NCBI GenBank assembly: GCA_028015205.1 | Contig: JAPWFG010000018.1 | Span: 1,674,001 to 1,738,000, forward strand | Direction: 5' to 3' | DNA: 64,000 nt | Origin: Mytilisepta virgata | Taxonomy: Eukaryota; Mollusca; Bivalvia; Mytilida; Mytilidae | Shown: piece by piece, positions 48,301-58,981 of the stretch | Numbering within the stretch: position 1 is the first letter of the stretch | Layout of the letters: each line of letters starts with the position of its first letter | The notes under the pieces: model-generated | The model's input: only the letters and a program-made list of their open reading frames with translations | Database searches by the model: none | What the model was told of the DNA's origin: nothing | Made by a program: the position numbers and the translations under genes

Positions 48301-48888
48301 CTTGTTATCAGAGGAAAAAAAAAAGTATGAATATAAAATTGTCAAAAGATGGGAAGTCACAACCGGGAACACCAAAAAGACGACAAATGACAAAGTAACA
48401 AACAACACAAAAAACCCAACAGTACAAACAGAAACAAGCCTCACAAACCCCAACAAATACCAGGGGAAACAAATCATATAACAGAAAATTAATAAAATCT
48501 GTCGAGTAGCACTTCTTACCAATGTGAAATGATCACACAGTATATCAGAAATGATTTTATATCTATGTTGACTATAATTTTAGTATTTACAATTATTTAT
48601 ATTTTTTTTCATTTTTCAGGATATGGAGTTACAACGGATGGTTTTACCACATACATCAATGCCTCCACATGTACGTTAAGATACAAACCAGATAATCCAC
48701 CAATTGTGTTTGACTTTGCTCTCCCTGAAGGTCATTCAAAACAAGAAGTTGTTGATTTGACAATCAAGCATTTTGGTAACCAAGATCAAACAAAACGCAA
48801 AGAAGATTCAGATGAAGAAAGCATAAAGTTTGAGGAAGAGGACAATGATGATAAAAATCAAGTCAAAGATTGTGAAAAACAGCAATAA
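36210..48888 (+). CDS. MPPED2-like: MPPED1/MPPED2-type metallophosphoesterase, six exons
   Basis: The coding exons are 36238-36301, 38226-38504, 41724-41949, 43475-43590, 45989-46099 and 48620-48888; all ten intron borders are GT...AG and the joined frame gives 354 residues. It is a calcineurin-like metallophosphoesterase acting on phosphodiester or phosphomonoester bonds with two metal ions. Ligand motifs in order: SDTH (72-75), GD (96-97), GNHD (127-130), THGPP (223-227) and GHIHEGYG (261-268). Mammalian MPPED2 has Gly in place of the His at residue 262 and is weakly active; MPPED1 keeps it, as here. Characteristic family blocks WFGDWGFNLERG, AGCVELLNT and TTYINASTC are plain. The C-terminus has an acidic tail (about 325-350) beyond the usual end, making it longer than the roughly 294-residue MPPED2. 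There is no signal peptide, so probably cytosolic. Upstream untranslated exons are likely, because 36210 follows a splice acceptor. Confidence 0.95.
36877..37053. mobile_element. Small MITE (CAGTSAAACCTG ends, TA target), intron 1
   Basis: The terminal inverted repeats start CAGTCAAACCTG on the left and CAGTGAAACCTG on the right inverted, both followed by an AAAGGGCACC-type block. It is flanked by TA on each side (36875-36876 and 37054-37055). 177 bp, typical of Tc1/mariner-derived MITEs. Confidence 0.88.
38226..38504 (+). CDS. MPPED2-like: MPPED gene, exon with SDTH and GD motifs
   Basis: Residues 22-114. It carries the first metal-binding blocks (FVCVSDTH and ILLHAGD) and the VKKFNDYL helix. 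Acceptor tttacag, donor gtaaac, phase 1 at both ends. Confidence 0.95.
38572..39602 (+). mobile_element. Hairpin-headed repeat family HL-2, intron 2 copy
   Basis: It starts tttatacgaccgcag with the inverted arm 'tgtggtcatata' and ends with 'ttgcggttgtatccggctgc', the 5' arm inverted. It is older than the 60884 copy, with a decayed hairpin. Modules with 'ttttatttttcatc' and 'gagata' text repeat inside it. A minus-strand reverse-transcriptase remnant (about 39060-39400) is nested in it. Confidence 0.7.
39060..39400 (-). pseudogene. Decayed reverse transcriptase 3' remnant
   Basis: On the minus strand 'cattctcattaaagttttat' corresponds to the SSLRKFYG region of the fragment at 21029-21620. The 'aggtgctccagaag' text matches the 86-bp repeat there. 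Too decayed to encode anything. Confidence 0.5.
40622..40690. repeat. 69-bp hairpin element
   Basis: Perfect 17-bp ends GTGTAAGGGAGGTAATC and its inverse, with further pairing inside (aacacattt / aaatgttgt). It interrupts HL-1 copy B. Probably a tiny MITE. Confidence 0.75.
40795..41393 (+). mobile_element. HL-2 fragment nested in HL-1 copy B
   Basis: It aligns with 61552-62152, including three G-runs with 'ttgcacaaaagc'-type text between them and the HL-2 3' end 'ctgcggtcgtatccggctgc'. It is 5'-truncated. Confidence 0.75.
41485..41700 (+). repeat. Mussel-type interspersed repeat, intron 2
   Basis: The text 'ttgctgcattgaagaccc' and 'ggtcgggttgtttactc' belongs to a repeat I know as very common in mussel sequences. 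Ends in 'aataaaag'. No coding content. It supports the organism guess. Confidence 0.6.
41724..41949 (+). CDS. MPPED2-like: MPPED gene, exon with GNHD motif
   Basis: Residues 115-190. VVIAGNHDLTFDK carries the catalytic His and Asn, and LLTNCIYLEDS and VNIYGSPW are family blocks. Acceptor tttttcag, donor gtaagg (phase 2, splitting Trp190). Confidence 0.95.
41950..43474 (+). other. Intron 3 with interspersed repeat
   Basis: 42096-42500 begins 'gattgattgttgcttaacgt', another repeat type familiar from bivalves. 42495-42600 resembles part of 52990-53060. The rest is AT-rich with no further features. Confidence 0.5.
43475..43590 (+). CDS. MPPED2-like: MPPED gene, exon with THGPP motif
   Basis: Residues 190-229. 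PWFGDWGFNLERG, then ILITHGPP with metal ligand His224. Acceptor tttaaag, donor gtaagt. Confidence 0.95.
43976..44240 (+). mobile_element. tRNA-derived SINE, intron 4
   Basis: A complete copy with readable box A (tggtcaagtggtcta) and box B (gagttcgaatctcac) and an (aaac)n-type tail. The 9-bp duplication TTTGTCTAA flanks it at 43967-43975 and 44242-44250. Confidence 0.93.
45018..45343 (+). pseudogene. LINE 3' end fragment, intron 4
   Basis: The frame reads ICQYCN...LEDEIHFFFKCPKY, the same C-terminal zinc-knuckle-like text as in the LINE at 29426-31908 (CPTCN...EDEMHFFLYC). The 3' end is A/T-rich. Only the last 300 or so bases were inserted, typical of 5'-truncated LINE copies. Confidence 0.75.
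45989..46099 (+). CDS. MPPED2-like: MPPED gene, exon with GHIHE motif
   Basis: Residues 229-266. CVELLNTIQKRVKP leads into ISGHIHEG, with His262 and His264 both present. Acceptor tattttag, donor gtaggt. Confidence 0.95.
46582..47440. mobile_element. MITE with CTKTGGATTCATT ends and TA target, intron 5
   Basis: The left end CTTTGGATTCATT and the right end inverted CTGTGGATTCATT lie inside TA on each side (46580-46581 and 47441-47442). Inner parts of both arms share 'ataccaatttt'. 859 bp; the short frames inside are not genes. Confidence 0.8.
48620..48888 (+). CDS. MPPED2-like: MPPED gene, last exon with acidic tail
   Basis: Residues 266-354. YGVTTDGFTTYINASTC and NPPIVFDF close the enzyme fold. 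The rest is a charged, probably disordered tail. Acceptor atttttcag, stop TAA at 48886-48888. Confidence 0.95.
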
Positions 48889-50187
48889 AGGTTTAACTTT
48901 TGCGGCATACAAAAATATAGAATTTTGTGTCGAGAATCCACTATTCCTCTTCTTCCATAAAAAAATAATTATAATAAAATTTTCACTAAGTATCATACGA
49001 GTCCATTTGGTCAAGATGTGAGAATGCTGATGATTTCAGTCAAAGTTTTATGGGCAAAGAAATATGATATCACATTGTAACCGGCAAATGCTGATATTTT
49101 GATTATCACTCCTGGTGGAATCAGAGTTAACTAGAAAGAAGCAAAGAAAAAATGTACATATTGATAATTAGGTCTATTTCTTGACTCCAACCTCTGTTCC
49201 ATATATGGATAATTCTTTAAAAATTACTTTACATGATTTAAAAAGTTCTGTCACCATTTGGTCGGGTGACATTAGAATTAATGATATCATATCACAAGTT
49301 TTATATTAAGGTAAAATACACTTTTGAGATTTATGTGAATGGCCTATCCTTTTTGAATTATTGTGAAAAACTAACACTTATTCATATGAAATAATATTAA
49401 TTTGCAAAAGAGTAATATTTTAACAGAAAATGATGTTTTATGGCTATATTATCATAACAAATTCTCACTGGCTGACAACACTATGTCGCCGAGTAACCAG
49501 TCTCGCTATCCATGGTTTTTCTGCAGCGCTGCTGCAGCGAAGATAAGCTTTAGCTTATCTAGCTGACGCTGTGCGTAAGATTGTTAACACGCTGGCAATG
49601 ACTTTGTACTGAGCCATCTAACCTCTTTCTATGAATGCTTCCGCATTTTTTACTGTTTGTGTATTGATACAAAGTTTGAAAGTAGTGCAGTCTCCATTAT
49701 CAGGGCCCCGTTCAACCTGATCTGAACCAGTCTCAGTTGTAGGCTTGTGCATTACCTGGGGACATTTTGATCTCTTTCTTTTTAAATAGATTTAATTACA
49801 TAATTTTTGTACAATACGACTCGTTATAAGCCTTTAATTTCGATGTTTACAATCCAGAAAGCGTGTATCATAGATAGGTCAAGTCCATCACCTAATCTAT
49901 TAATACGATTTGATGCTACGTCACATCGACCAGTTGAAAATTTAAACAAGTTCATGGTCAATATCGGTCGTCACATATATGAATTCCCATGCTAAGGTGT
50001 GCTGTTGTGAGTAATTGATACCGTAAGATTTCCACGAATATTTTTGCGTATGACCAAAAAATAAATAATTGTTTGTTTCCCCAAACCGGGCGGTATCAAT
50101 TTATCAGGTTCGTACACATCTTTCTAGACTATTTAGTGTTTTTCGGAGAGGATGTATATAGGTTTAGCCTGTTGACCAATCTTATTC
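48889..50187. other. Downstream of the MPPED gene, no gene seen
   Basis: It contains the 3' untranslated region, then unassigned sequence. 49521-49560 is strongly dyadic: 'ctgcagcgctgctgcag' followed by the perfect hairpin AGATAAGCTTTAGCTTATCT (49541-49560). Related 'gcgctgcagataagc' text is at 54637-54652. Confidence 0.45.
48973..48978 (+). terminator. Candidate polyadenylation signal of the MPPED gene
   Basis: AATAAA 85 bases after the stop codon. The position is plausible, but other A-rich hexamers nearby could serve instead. Confidence 0.4.
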
Positions 50188-51834
50188 ATGATAACTTTTA
50201 TGAATAAAATATTGTTTATATTAAATAATTATAAACAAATTCGCCTTAAAGACGGGGTTTTCCAGGCTTGCATTTTAATCAAATCGCTGGACAATTCATC
50301 GCGCATGCTCAGAAATAATAAGTACACAGGAATTCACGGAGCATGTCTAAATATAAATTGTCATTATATGAAGGAAAAAAAATATGCGAAGTGTACAGTA
50401 CGTTCTTATTTTAGAAAGGTACACTGTTTTATACGGAATGGAATAAAGAAACAACAATATAAGGTTACGGAGATAACACGAGGATTATTAATAAAGCACA
50501 TGTATTGTTTTTATAATTATTAATTGACCCAATTTATTTTTGTGGATTCCATACTGGATTCATCTAATTTGACCCTCACGAAGATCGTTCGGCTATTTTC
50601 GACAATTAGTAGAGCATATAAATTAACTGAACAGTGTTTAGTCGTAATATCGACAATCTGCATGGCAACACGGGAAATTCCTATGGAGCTACCATTTGAC
50701 TCGATGGGGTGGTTTTGGATGACGATATATATATCCAAGAACAAGACTTATCAATCGTTTTTGAAATTATTATTTGTTATTGAACGATTTTGGAATGACG
50801 TTACATCAGAGACATATAAAACATGTCTCTGGTTACATTTATCAAATTTCGTTCTCACTTATCCTCGGCAAAAACAAAATAGGCTATATCGTCAATTTTC
50901 CCCGTCCCGTCCCAAATACGGGGATATTTAAAAAAAAATGCATTCGGGATCTTTACAAATCTGAAAATGTCTTATATACTGTTCTCAAATATTCCCGTGT
51001 ATCTCTGAGACACTGTCTTAAATATACTGTTCCTCAAATTTCCCCGTTTAACTTTTTAACGCTGTCTGTCTGTCTTTTATTTCGTTATTTACTTCAAATT
51101 AGATTACAAATTATTACGAAATAAATGTCATCAATTGAGATATTTTTTTGTTTAGTCTGTAGTACTTTTTTTTTAATGCGTATAGTCAAAATACACGTAT
51201 TTGGTTATTAAAAATGTTATCTTTTGAAAAAATGTAATAACAGCATTTTATATGCTTCCTATACTAATACATTTTGTACATAACGGAATAAATGTCACTG
51301 ATTAATCTTTATTTCGTTCTAAGATGAAATCAAATTTCGCCGTCTACAAAATGTAACGTTTCCTGTGTTTGGAATTTTCCTCAAGTACAAATACAACAAT
51401 TAAAAAAAAACTATTGACAATCTATCTATTATCCATTTCATTCATTCTTGGTCGGTCTGCAATAGGTCATATAAAATTTTCCCGTTGAAGATATAACCAA
51501 ATTCAATATTTGTTTCGAGCATCCGTAAGTCTACCCTTTTATGGCATACATTAATTATTTTTCCAAATTGTATTGATTGAAGATTTTATCGTACTGTGGT
51601 ATATTTTCCCGCCAGTTTTTGCACGAGATTTTTGTGATCTTGTCAAAGACACATGTACATACTTTGACACCGTCAATTCATGTTACACAACCAAGTTCAT
51701 AATAGCCTGACCCGTTACTTCAAACGACATACCGCGGTCAAGATTATTGTCAATCATTCTCTCGTCTACAGGTGACCCATTTATTTATGCTGAAACTGAT
51801 GTTGGACAAATCAGTTATAACGAACGTAAAAAAA
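50188..51834. other. Unassigned stretch with one 135-codon open frame
   Basis: The frame 50524-50931 is the longest here. It has no recognisable domain, an overlapping frame at 50774-51124 and no splice context that I can support, so I do not call a gene. 50807-50831 is a short form of the palindrome at 32037. Confidence 0.35.
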
Positions 51835-52455
51835 ACACTCCCGACTGTATAGGAATAAAACAATCCAAACTCAGCTAAGAGTTACCTCTGCATCAAAAGG
51901 AAGAATTATAAAATTATGAAAAGGATTGGAATTAAGTTAATAAGAAACCATAACGTTAATTTTTAACCATTTTATTATATCGATCTGCTGACAATCCACC
52001 ATGTTTTCCACAGTCAAACCGAAGTTTCACCATAAAAAGGATGCCCACGTTCAACGAAGTCAATAACAATCCGACGTGGATAGGATAGTTGGTGGGCGAT
52101 TCTAAAAAAAACTTTGGAATTGCGCGGTCCGTTATACTTATTCGGAATGCTCCTACGGGAAATTTCATACAAAAGTCTTCATCTAAGAACCACTGAATGG
52201 ATTGAAACGAAACATAGTATGAATGTTCCTTATGACGTTCTGGCCAAGAGTTGTTACTTTGGTGCCGATCTGTTATCCATGATGACATTCTGCGGAAGAC
52301 TTAGTTCAACATAGGACCTTATGAAAATACATACAGACGGCTTCTTCCTGAAAATATCTGAATGGATTGAAACCAAACATGGCATGGATGTTGTTAATCT
52401 CAAGGTCCCTTATCAATGAACAAATGGAAATATCAGGTGAGCGAGGTGGTTTATT
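51835..52455 (+). repeat. Mixed repeat fragments
   Basis: 51860-51935 resembles the interspersed segment of the array units (7300-7420). 52130-52430 has two modules with 'actgaatggattgaaac' and ends in 'caggtgagcgag', an HL-1-like 3' subterminal sequence. No gene. Confidence 0.5.
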
Positions 52456-52589
52456 TACTTGCACATGTGATGTTTTGGATGCCACTCTCTGCTACTATCT
52501 TTAACCTTAATTTTGTAAACATAGAACAAATATACAACTGTAATTTGTTTTTTGAATCAATTTAATTATCTATGTTAATTCTTTGTTTT

Positions 52590-53100
52590 ACATGAACTCT
52601 TTTCATTATAGTATCTCCCTTGTGCAGTGATCTGACCTTTGATGGTTTTGGCATAACCCTTTTTGGTCATTTTGGTGATTTTGAATTGCTCTTCAACCTT
52701 TTGAAATGTGCTCATCTTGTGCATCAAAATTGGTATCAAAGAATTGTATTTTTACCATTGGAGTTGATATGCCACTGCTGGTGAATTCCAAGTCCCCGAG
52801 GATATCCCCAGCTCAGTTGCTAGTACTTTGATACTAACCCGAAGCTGATTCTTAGAGTATACTGTTGCAAAAATGTAAAAAATTGCAAAAACCTATGGAG
52901 TATCTCCCTCGTGCGTGCTATGTCATTAAAACGTTTTGGCATAACCCCTTTTGGTAATTTTGGAAATTTTGAATTGCTCTTCAACCTTTTGGATTATTGT
53001 TTTGGATTTCAACATTTTAGGCCTTGAGCACAACTGATGAGTCGTAAATCACATCTTGTGCATCAAAATTGGTATCAAAGAATTGTATCTTTGACGATTC
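52590..53100 (+). repeat. Two diverged copies of an interspersed repeat
   Basis: 'ttttggcataacc' to 'ggtatcaaagaattgta' appears at about 52650-52750 and again at about 52935-53090. The second copy has an added 'gagcacaactgatgag' segment that also lies, inverted, at 59585-59600. The first is followed by 'aattccaagtccccgagga', close to text at 30085-30105. Confidence 0.6.
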
Positions 53101-53183
53101 ATAATTCAGAAAGGGACTATTTACTCTTACACTGAAGAATATGTTGTGTTGTACGATAGTTTAAATGTTGTTAGCCTGTTGTT

Positions 53184-53681
53184 ATTACCCCCCCCCCCAC
53201 GCAAACATAGTTTGGGGGTACATAAGAATCAGCCTGTCTGTCCAGAATTTATTTTTTACCCGCAGTTTCTCAAACATGCCTTATCAGAGGTTAATGAAAC
53301 TTTGCATACTGTTAGATCCTAGAACATAGATGTGCGCATGCGAAGTATGTCATGGTCCAATACTTTTTTCCATAATTTTATACCCTTTTGGACTTCGAAA
53401 TTCAGTCTATTCCCCAATTTTTTTTGTACCCAGTTTCTCAAACATGCCTTATCAGAGGTTAATGAAACTTTGCATACTGTTAGATCCTTGTACGTAGATG
53501 TGCGCATGCGTAGTATGTCCTGGTCCAATCCCTTTCCCATAACTTTATACCCTTTTGTTCCCTCAGTTATACCCAGTCGGACTTAGAAATTGTGAGACAA
53601 TTCACCATGATAAGGATGCCCTGGTCCATTAAATTAACAGCAGCGGGGGGTATAGTTATTGAGGTCCCCTCACAGTTCTAG
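53184..53681 (+). mobile_element. Hairpin-headed repeat family HL-3, copy 1
   Basis: The 5' hairpin TACCCCCC...GGGGGTA is at 53186-53220, then 'agcctgtctgtcc'. Two modules follow with a 168-bp period ('cagtttctcaaacatgcc' at 53263 and 53431). The 3' end has 'ggggggtata', a small hairpin (TGAGG/CCTCA) and terminal CTAG. Confidence 0.78.
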
Positions 53682-53797
53682 TTTTACCTGTTTTTGAAAA
53701 AAAATATTGAACTTTATTACTTGTTCCAACTTCACAGTTACATGAGTTATTTAAGTGAATTACTGAATAAGTGAAAATGGTCAGAATGTAGCATTTA

Positions 53798-54381
53798 TTA
53801 TACCCCCTGCAAACACAGTATTTGGTTTTTTGGGGGGTATATAGGAATTGTCCGTCCGTCTGTCTGTCTCTGTCCATTTACATTGTAAACAGTTCAATGG
53901 ATTTTGATGAGACTTTATGAAGGTTGGACTTCATATGTAGATGTGCATGAAGCAATATAATTATCACCGCATGCTTGCAAAGGGAGATAATTCATCTTAA
54001 GGGTTTTACATGTTTAAAGCTTATAAGCACAACTCCTAAACAGTTCAATTCATTTTGATGAAACTTTATATGAAGCTTGGGTATCATACGTAGATGTTTA
54101 TGATGCAAGATAATTATCGCTGGATGCTTGCAAAGGGAGATAATCAAACTTAAGGGTTTTACAAATTTAAATCTTGTCAGCATAACTCCTTAACCGTTCA
54201 GTACATTTTGATGAAACGTTATATGAAGGTTGGGCAGCATATGTAGATATACATGAAAGAAGACCATTATCGCCGGTTGCTTGCAAAGTGAGATAATCCA
54301 ACTTGTAGGTTTAAAGTTTGTAAGCGTAACTCCTAGTATTGCAAATGGGGTATCACTCAGTGAGGTCACTCACAGTTCTAG
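53798..54381 (+). mobile_element. Hairpin-headed repeat family HL-3, copy 2
   Basis: The 5' hairpin TATACCCCC...GGGGGTATA is at 53800-53841, then 'gtccgtccgtctgtctg'. Three modules of about 152 bp follow ('aac[ac]gttca' at 53888, 54039 and 54192). The 3' end has 'ggggtatc', the hairpin AGTGAGGTCACT and terminal CTAG. Confidence 0.8.
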
Positions 54382-55137
54382 TTATTCATGGATTGTGATG
54401 GTCTTTCATCAACCATTCAGCTTATCCATTAGTTGAATTTCTGGTTAAAGATATCCGTTCTAAATGGAATAGTATAAATGTCTCCAAATTTGTTCAATGA
54501 TCAGTTATTCTATTGCACAATGGTAGATTTGAAGTAAATTTATTATATGTTAGTGCAGTTTCAGAAACCCTGTTAAGACTCAAAAGAACAATAAGGCATA
54601 GGAAAATGAGGTTAGGGCGAAAAATTTAGCAGCAGCGCTGCAGATAAGCACTTCAGTGCTATGTTTCTGCCAACCTGCTGGTTAAAAATTTATTTAGTTT
54701 TTGAAACCAACACATATTTAACTTCCCATTGAAAAATGCCCTTCTTTAAAATTTGTAAAAATGTTTTGTAGAAATGCCAAGAATGGGTACTAGCCTAAAA
54801 GAGGTAATTAGCCAGTATACTTAATATTAAATACATGTAGATTAAATGAATGAGTTATCTACCTTAACCAAATTACCCAGGAGAAATAATCGTAAATTGT
54901 CTCCTTTTATGGCTAAAGGCTAAAGGGATGATATTTAATTATCTCCCTTAATAGAATAATGTTCACATTCATTTTCCTAATGAATTGCTGAACATAAACC
55001 ATGTAAACTGGGGCCAAGTTGGGAAAATTGTGTGACATAATTTTTTGTGTTGAAATAAACTAATTAGACATTTTCCATAGGAAACTGCAGATTAAGTTAA
55101 AATATAGGATTTTTTTTGTATTTTATATTATTTTTTG
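54382..55137. other. Unassigned stretch
   Basis: AT-rich. 54625-54665 is dyadic ('gcagcgctgc' and AGCACTTCAGTGCT) and recalls 49521-49560. No gene. Confidence 0.4.
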
Positions 55138-55975
55138 TCAAGCCTGCGACTTTAGTCGCAGAAAGCTCGCCATAGGGATAGTGATCCGGCGGCGGCGTTA
55201 ACTCACTTCTTAAAAGCTTTGTATTTTAGAAGGTGGAAGACCTGGATGCTTTATACTTTGTATATAGATGCCTTATGTTACGAAGTTTCTGTCTGTCATA
55301 TGTACATTGTCCTTGACCTCATTTTCATGGTTCAGTGACTACTTGAAAAAAAGTTAAGATTTTTTGTAATGTTAATTTCTCTCTCGTTATGAGTAATAGG
55401 ATAACTATATTTGGTATGTGCGTACCTTACAAGGTCCTCATTCCCGTCAGATAGTTTTCAATTGACCTCGACCTCATTTAAAGGATCAGTGAACAAGGTT
55501 AAGTTTTGGTGGTCAAGTCCATATCTCAGATACTATAAGCAATAGGTCTAGTATATTTGGTGTATGGAAGGATTGTAAGGTGTACATGTCCAACTGGCAG
55601 GTGTCATCTGACCTTGACTTCATTTTCATGGTTCAGTGGTTATAGTTAAGTTTTTGTGTTTTGGCCTGTTTTTTAAATGCTGTATGCAATAGGTCTACTA
55701 TATTTGGTATATGGAAGGATTGTAAGGTGTACATGTCCAACTGGCAGGTGTCATCTGACCGTGACCTCATTTTCATGGTTCAGTGGTTATAGTTAAGTTT
55801 TTGTGTTTTGTCCTGTTTTTCGAATACTGTATGCAATAAGTCTACTATATTTGGTGTATAAAAGGATTGTAAGGTGTACATGTCCAACTGGCAGGTGTCA
55901 TCTAAACTTGACCTCATTTTCATGATTCAGTGGTTATAGTTAAGTTTTTGTGTTTTGGCCTGTTTTTCGAACAAT
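55138..55975 (+). mobile_element. Hairpin-headed repeat HL-4 with 147-bp tandem modules
   Basis: It starts with the hairpin CTGCGACTTTAGTCGCAG (55144-55161) and 'ggcggcggcgttaac'. It ends in three modules with an exact 147-bp spacing (tcta.tatatttggt at 55547, 55694 and 55841). I could not find its 3' end. Confidence 0.7.
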
Positions 55976-57712
55976 TAGTAGTATGAAGACACTATTATAG
56001 TTGTCTTCAGCAGGCATGGCAGCAGCTTTAGCGTTCATACAGGCATCAGCAACATTGACATTATCTCATTATTTACAGCTTTAAATTTATAATGTATGTC
56101 TGATAGCATTTACTTTCATTAGAAATACACGACAGGTGAGACTTTTTTGTGTGTCCACTCTTTTTTTTTTGTGACAGGTAATTTACTTGTGAATCATTAC
56201 TATATTAAAGATAAATTTTTCTTTTCCTTTTGGTATTTTAAATATAAAATGATCATGCATACTATATTATTTGTCAACAACATCTCTTCGAGATATATTT
56301 TTTATTAAAGTTTATTTGACACAGAATCCAAACACCCGTAAATATTGTTATCTGACCTTTAAACAAATGATTCAGATAGTTGTTCATTTATGAGAATGAC
56401 ATATGTGGTTATGAATTATTATTACTATTATATTATAATATTATTGTTATGTTCTTTAATAATTGTTAATTCTATTACTTTTATGTTATTAGTATATCAT
56501 TTGATGCATAGCATTCTGAAAGGCATTTTCTAATAATTTAAAATTGGATGTAACACGTTATTTGATTGGTCAAATTTTTTTCGTCGATCATATCATAGAC
56601 TAAATTTTCTACTCTACTATGACGTCATTAAAGGGAATCTGAGCGTTTTAAACGTCAAAACAACAGTTGGAATTAAATTATAAGGTTTGACGGTAATTTT
56701 GTTTTCAGTGTATTCGCAGTAACCTCAATGCACATAGTTCACACTTTCAATTAACACGCTACTTTAGTGTGCACCACATGATTGAGGTTCTTTCTTCATA
56801 GACTGAAAAAAATTACAGTCAATCCTTAAATATGTTTTCATTAAATAAAGATGTCTTCACTTTGCATATTTCACAACAGATATTGCTGTTGCTGAGACAT
56901 ACATGTGTTAAAATATTTTATTAATCTTCAAAATATTAAAATGCTTCTTTAAATGGAGAAAGCAACAAATGTCTTGACAATATGCAATTGGCTTTCTTCT
57001 TTTTAAAACATTTAAATTCCTCTCCCTTTTTTCAGAATAAGGGGAAATGAGTAACTACAATGTATAAAATTATTTTTGCTTGGCTTTAATATATTGACAA
57101 TCACTTTTTTTTTCTTGTAAATATTTAGCTACATAAGTTCTGTGATATGTATTTTTTTTTCTCAGTTTTCTCAGGGAAATATATATCTAACACTTGATTA
57201 ATTTAAGAAATGTTAGCTTGTATGTTTACAATTTTAAGTGAGCATTTGAAGCAACAGTAATCTACCGTAACTAATCTACTTTAACCAAGTTTCACAGCTG
57301 AAACAATTCTGATCTCATTTCTTCAGCTAAATGGAGGTTAATTATGACTGATCTTGGTAACTTTGACAAAATAACATTCCCATTAACATTCGAATTGATT
57401 GGCCTTCACAAAGTTTCTATCTCACATATCTTTATGAGACTAGGTATCTTCATTTAGATTTCACATCCTTCTGGAATTGACATCTTAAGGGACTTGACAG
57501 CTCACCAGACTTGACACTTCACTGGCAATGTGACGGGTGCTGTTAACAGGCCATGTCACTCCCGATTTTTAATGGGAGTTAACATTGGCAGTGCTTTGGT
57601 TTCTTTGCTGTCTTGTTCTAGTTTTGTTTAATTTATAATACATTTTCTGTTCTTTTAGTTATACATGTATCCTTGTGGTATTGGTTTGTTGTTATCCAAT
57701 CTCCTGATTTTA
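55976..57712. other. No feature seen
   Basis: About 1.7 kb of AT-rich DNA with no open frame, repeat or motif that I can support. Confidence 0.4.
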
Positions 57713-58981
57713 TTAGCTCACCTGGCCATAGGCCATGTGAGCTATTGCCATCACTTGGCGTCCGTCGTCGTCGTCGTCTGTAAACTTTTTCAAACGTTAA
57801 CTCGTCCTAAACTACTGGATCGACTTCAACCTAACTTTGCAGAATTGTTCTTTAGGGCATCTGGAAAATTTCTATTGTTTAAAATTTTTGAAATGTCGAA
57901 AAACATGGCTGTCGTTACTATAAATAGAACATAGGGGTAAATTGCTGTTTTTTGCTAATAACTCAAAAACCGTTACAGATATCGAAAATCTGACATGGGG
58001 TAAAATTGATCAGCATGACAAGATCTACCTACCCTGAAATTTTGAAGGAAATTCCAAAACCCATTTAGGAGTTATTGCCCTTTTTTCACATTTTTGGCTT
58101 TTTTTATGTTATTATTTCAAAAATCTTCTTCTCTGAAACTACTATTCAAAATCATATGAAACTTGGTAAGATTGTTGCTTAGGGTACCCTGCATAGAACT
58201 TATGTGGGGATTTTTGATTTGTCGAAAAACATGGCCGCTGTTACTAAAAATAGAACATAGGGGGTAAATTGCTGTTTTTTGCTAATAACTCAAACACCGT
58301 TACAGATATCGAAAATCTGACATGGGGTAAATTTGATCAGCATGACAAGATCTACCTACCCTGAAATTTTGAAGGAAATTCCAAAACCCATTTAGGAGTT
58401 ATTGTCCTTTTTTCGTCAAATTTTCATAATTTAACATTTTTCGTCATTTATCTCCAAAACTATTTGAGATAGAAGTGAAATGTAAATTTGAAAAATGTTT
58501 GCCATGTTGAGATCTACATACCCTGAAATTTTAAAGGAAATCCCAAAACCCATTTAGGAGTTATTGCCCTTTTTGTCAAATTTTTAAAATTTTAACATTT
58601 TTGCATTTATCTCCAAAACTATTTGAGATAGAAGTGAAATGTAAATTGACAAATGTTTGCCATGTTGAGATCTACATACCCTGAAATTTTGAAGGGAATC
58701 CCAAATTCTATTTAGGAGTTATTGGTTTGTGTAATTTGAGGTCGGGTTCTGTTACATTTATTTAAGGTTCACCCTTATTCCTGGTCAATTTTGTCAACTT
58801 CCTGGCAGGACTACCACCATCAGGGAACATATTTTAACATTAAACCTTATGAAAAATAAATCTTCAACAAATTTTCCCTGAACAATTGAACCAATTGCCA
58901 CAAACTTGGTCAAATAGTTGATTAATTGTCCAATGAAAACCAGACTCCAGGTGAGCGATACAGGCTCTGGTGAGCCTCTTG
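57713..58981 (+). mobile_element. Hairpin-headed repeat family HL-1, copy C
   Basis: The 5' hairpin AGCTCACCTGGCCATAGGCC... is at 57715-57743, then 'cgtccgtcgtcgtcgtcg'. Modules repeat at about 327 bp ('gctaataactcaaa' at 57953 and 58280). The 3' end has 'caggtgagcgatacaggctc', a hairpin and CTTG. Confidence 0.82.

Noticed and set aside
48238..48522. Hydrophobic minus-strand frame
   Set aside because: It lies in intron 5 opposite lysine/asparagine-rich text; it has no homologue I recognise and no gene context.
53319..53586. Repetitive frames on both strands
   Set aside because: They are the 168-bp modules of HL-3 read in different frames.
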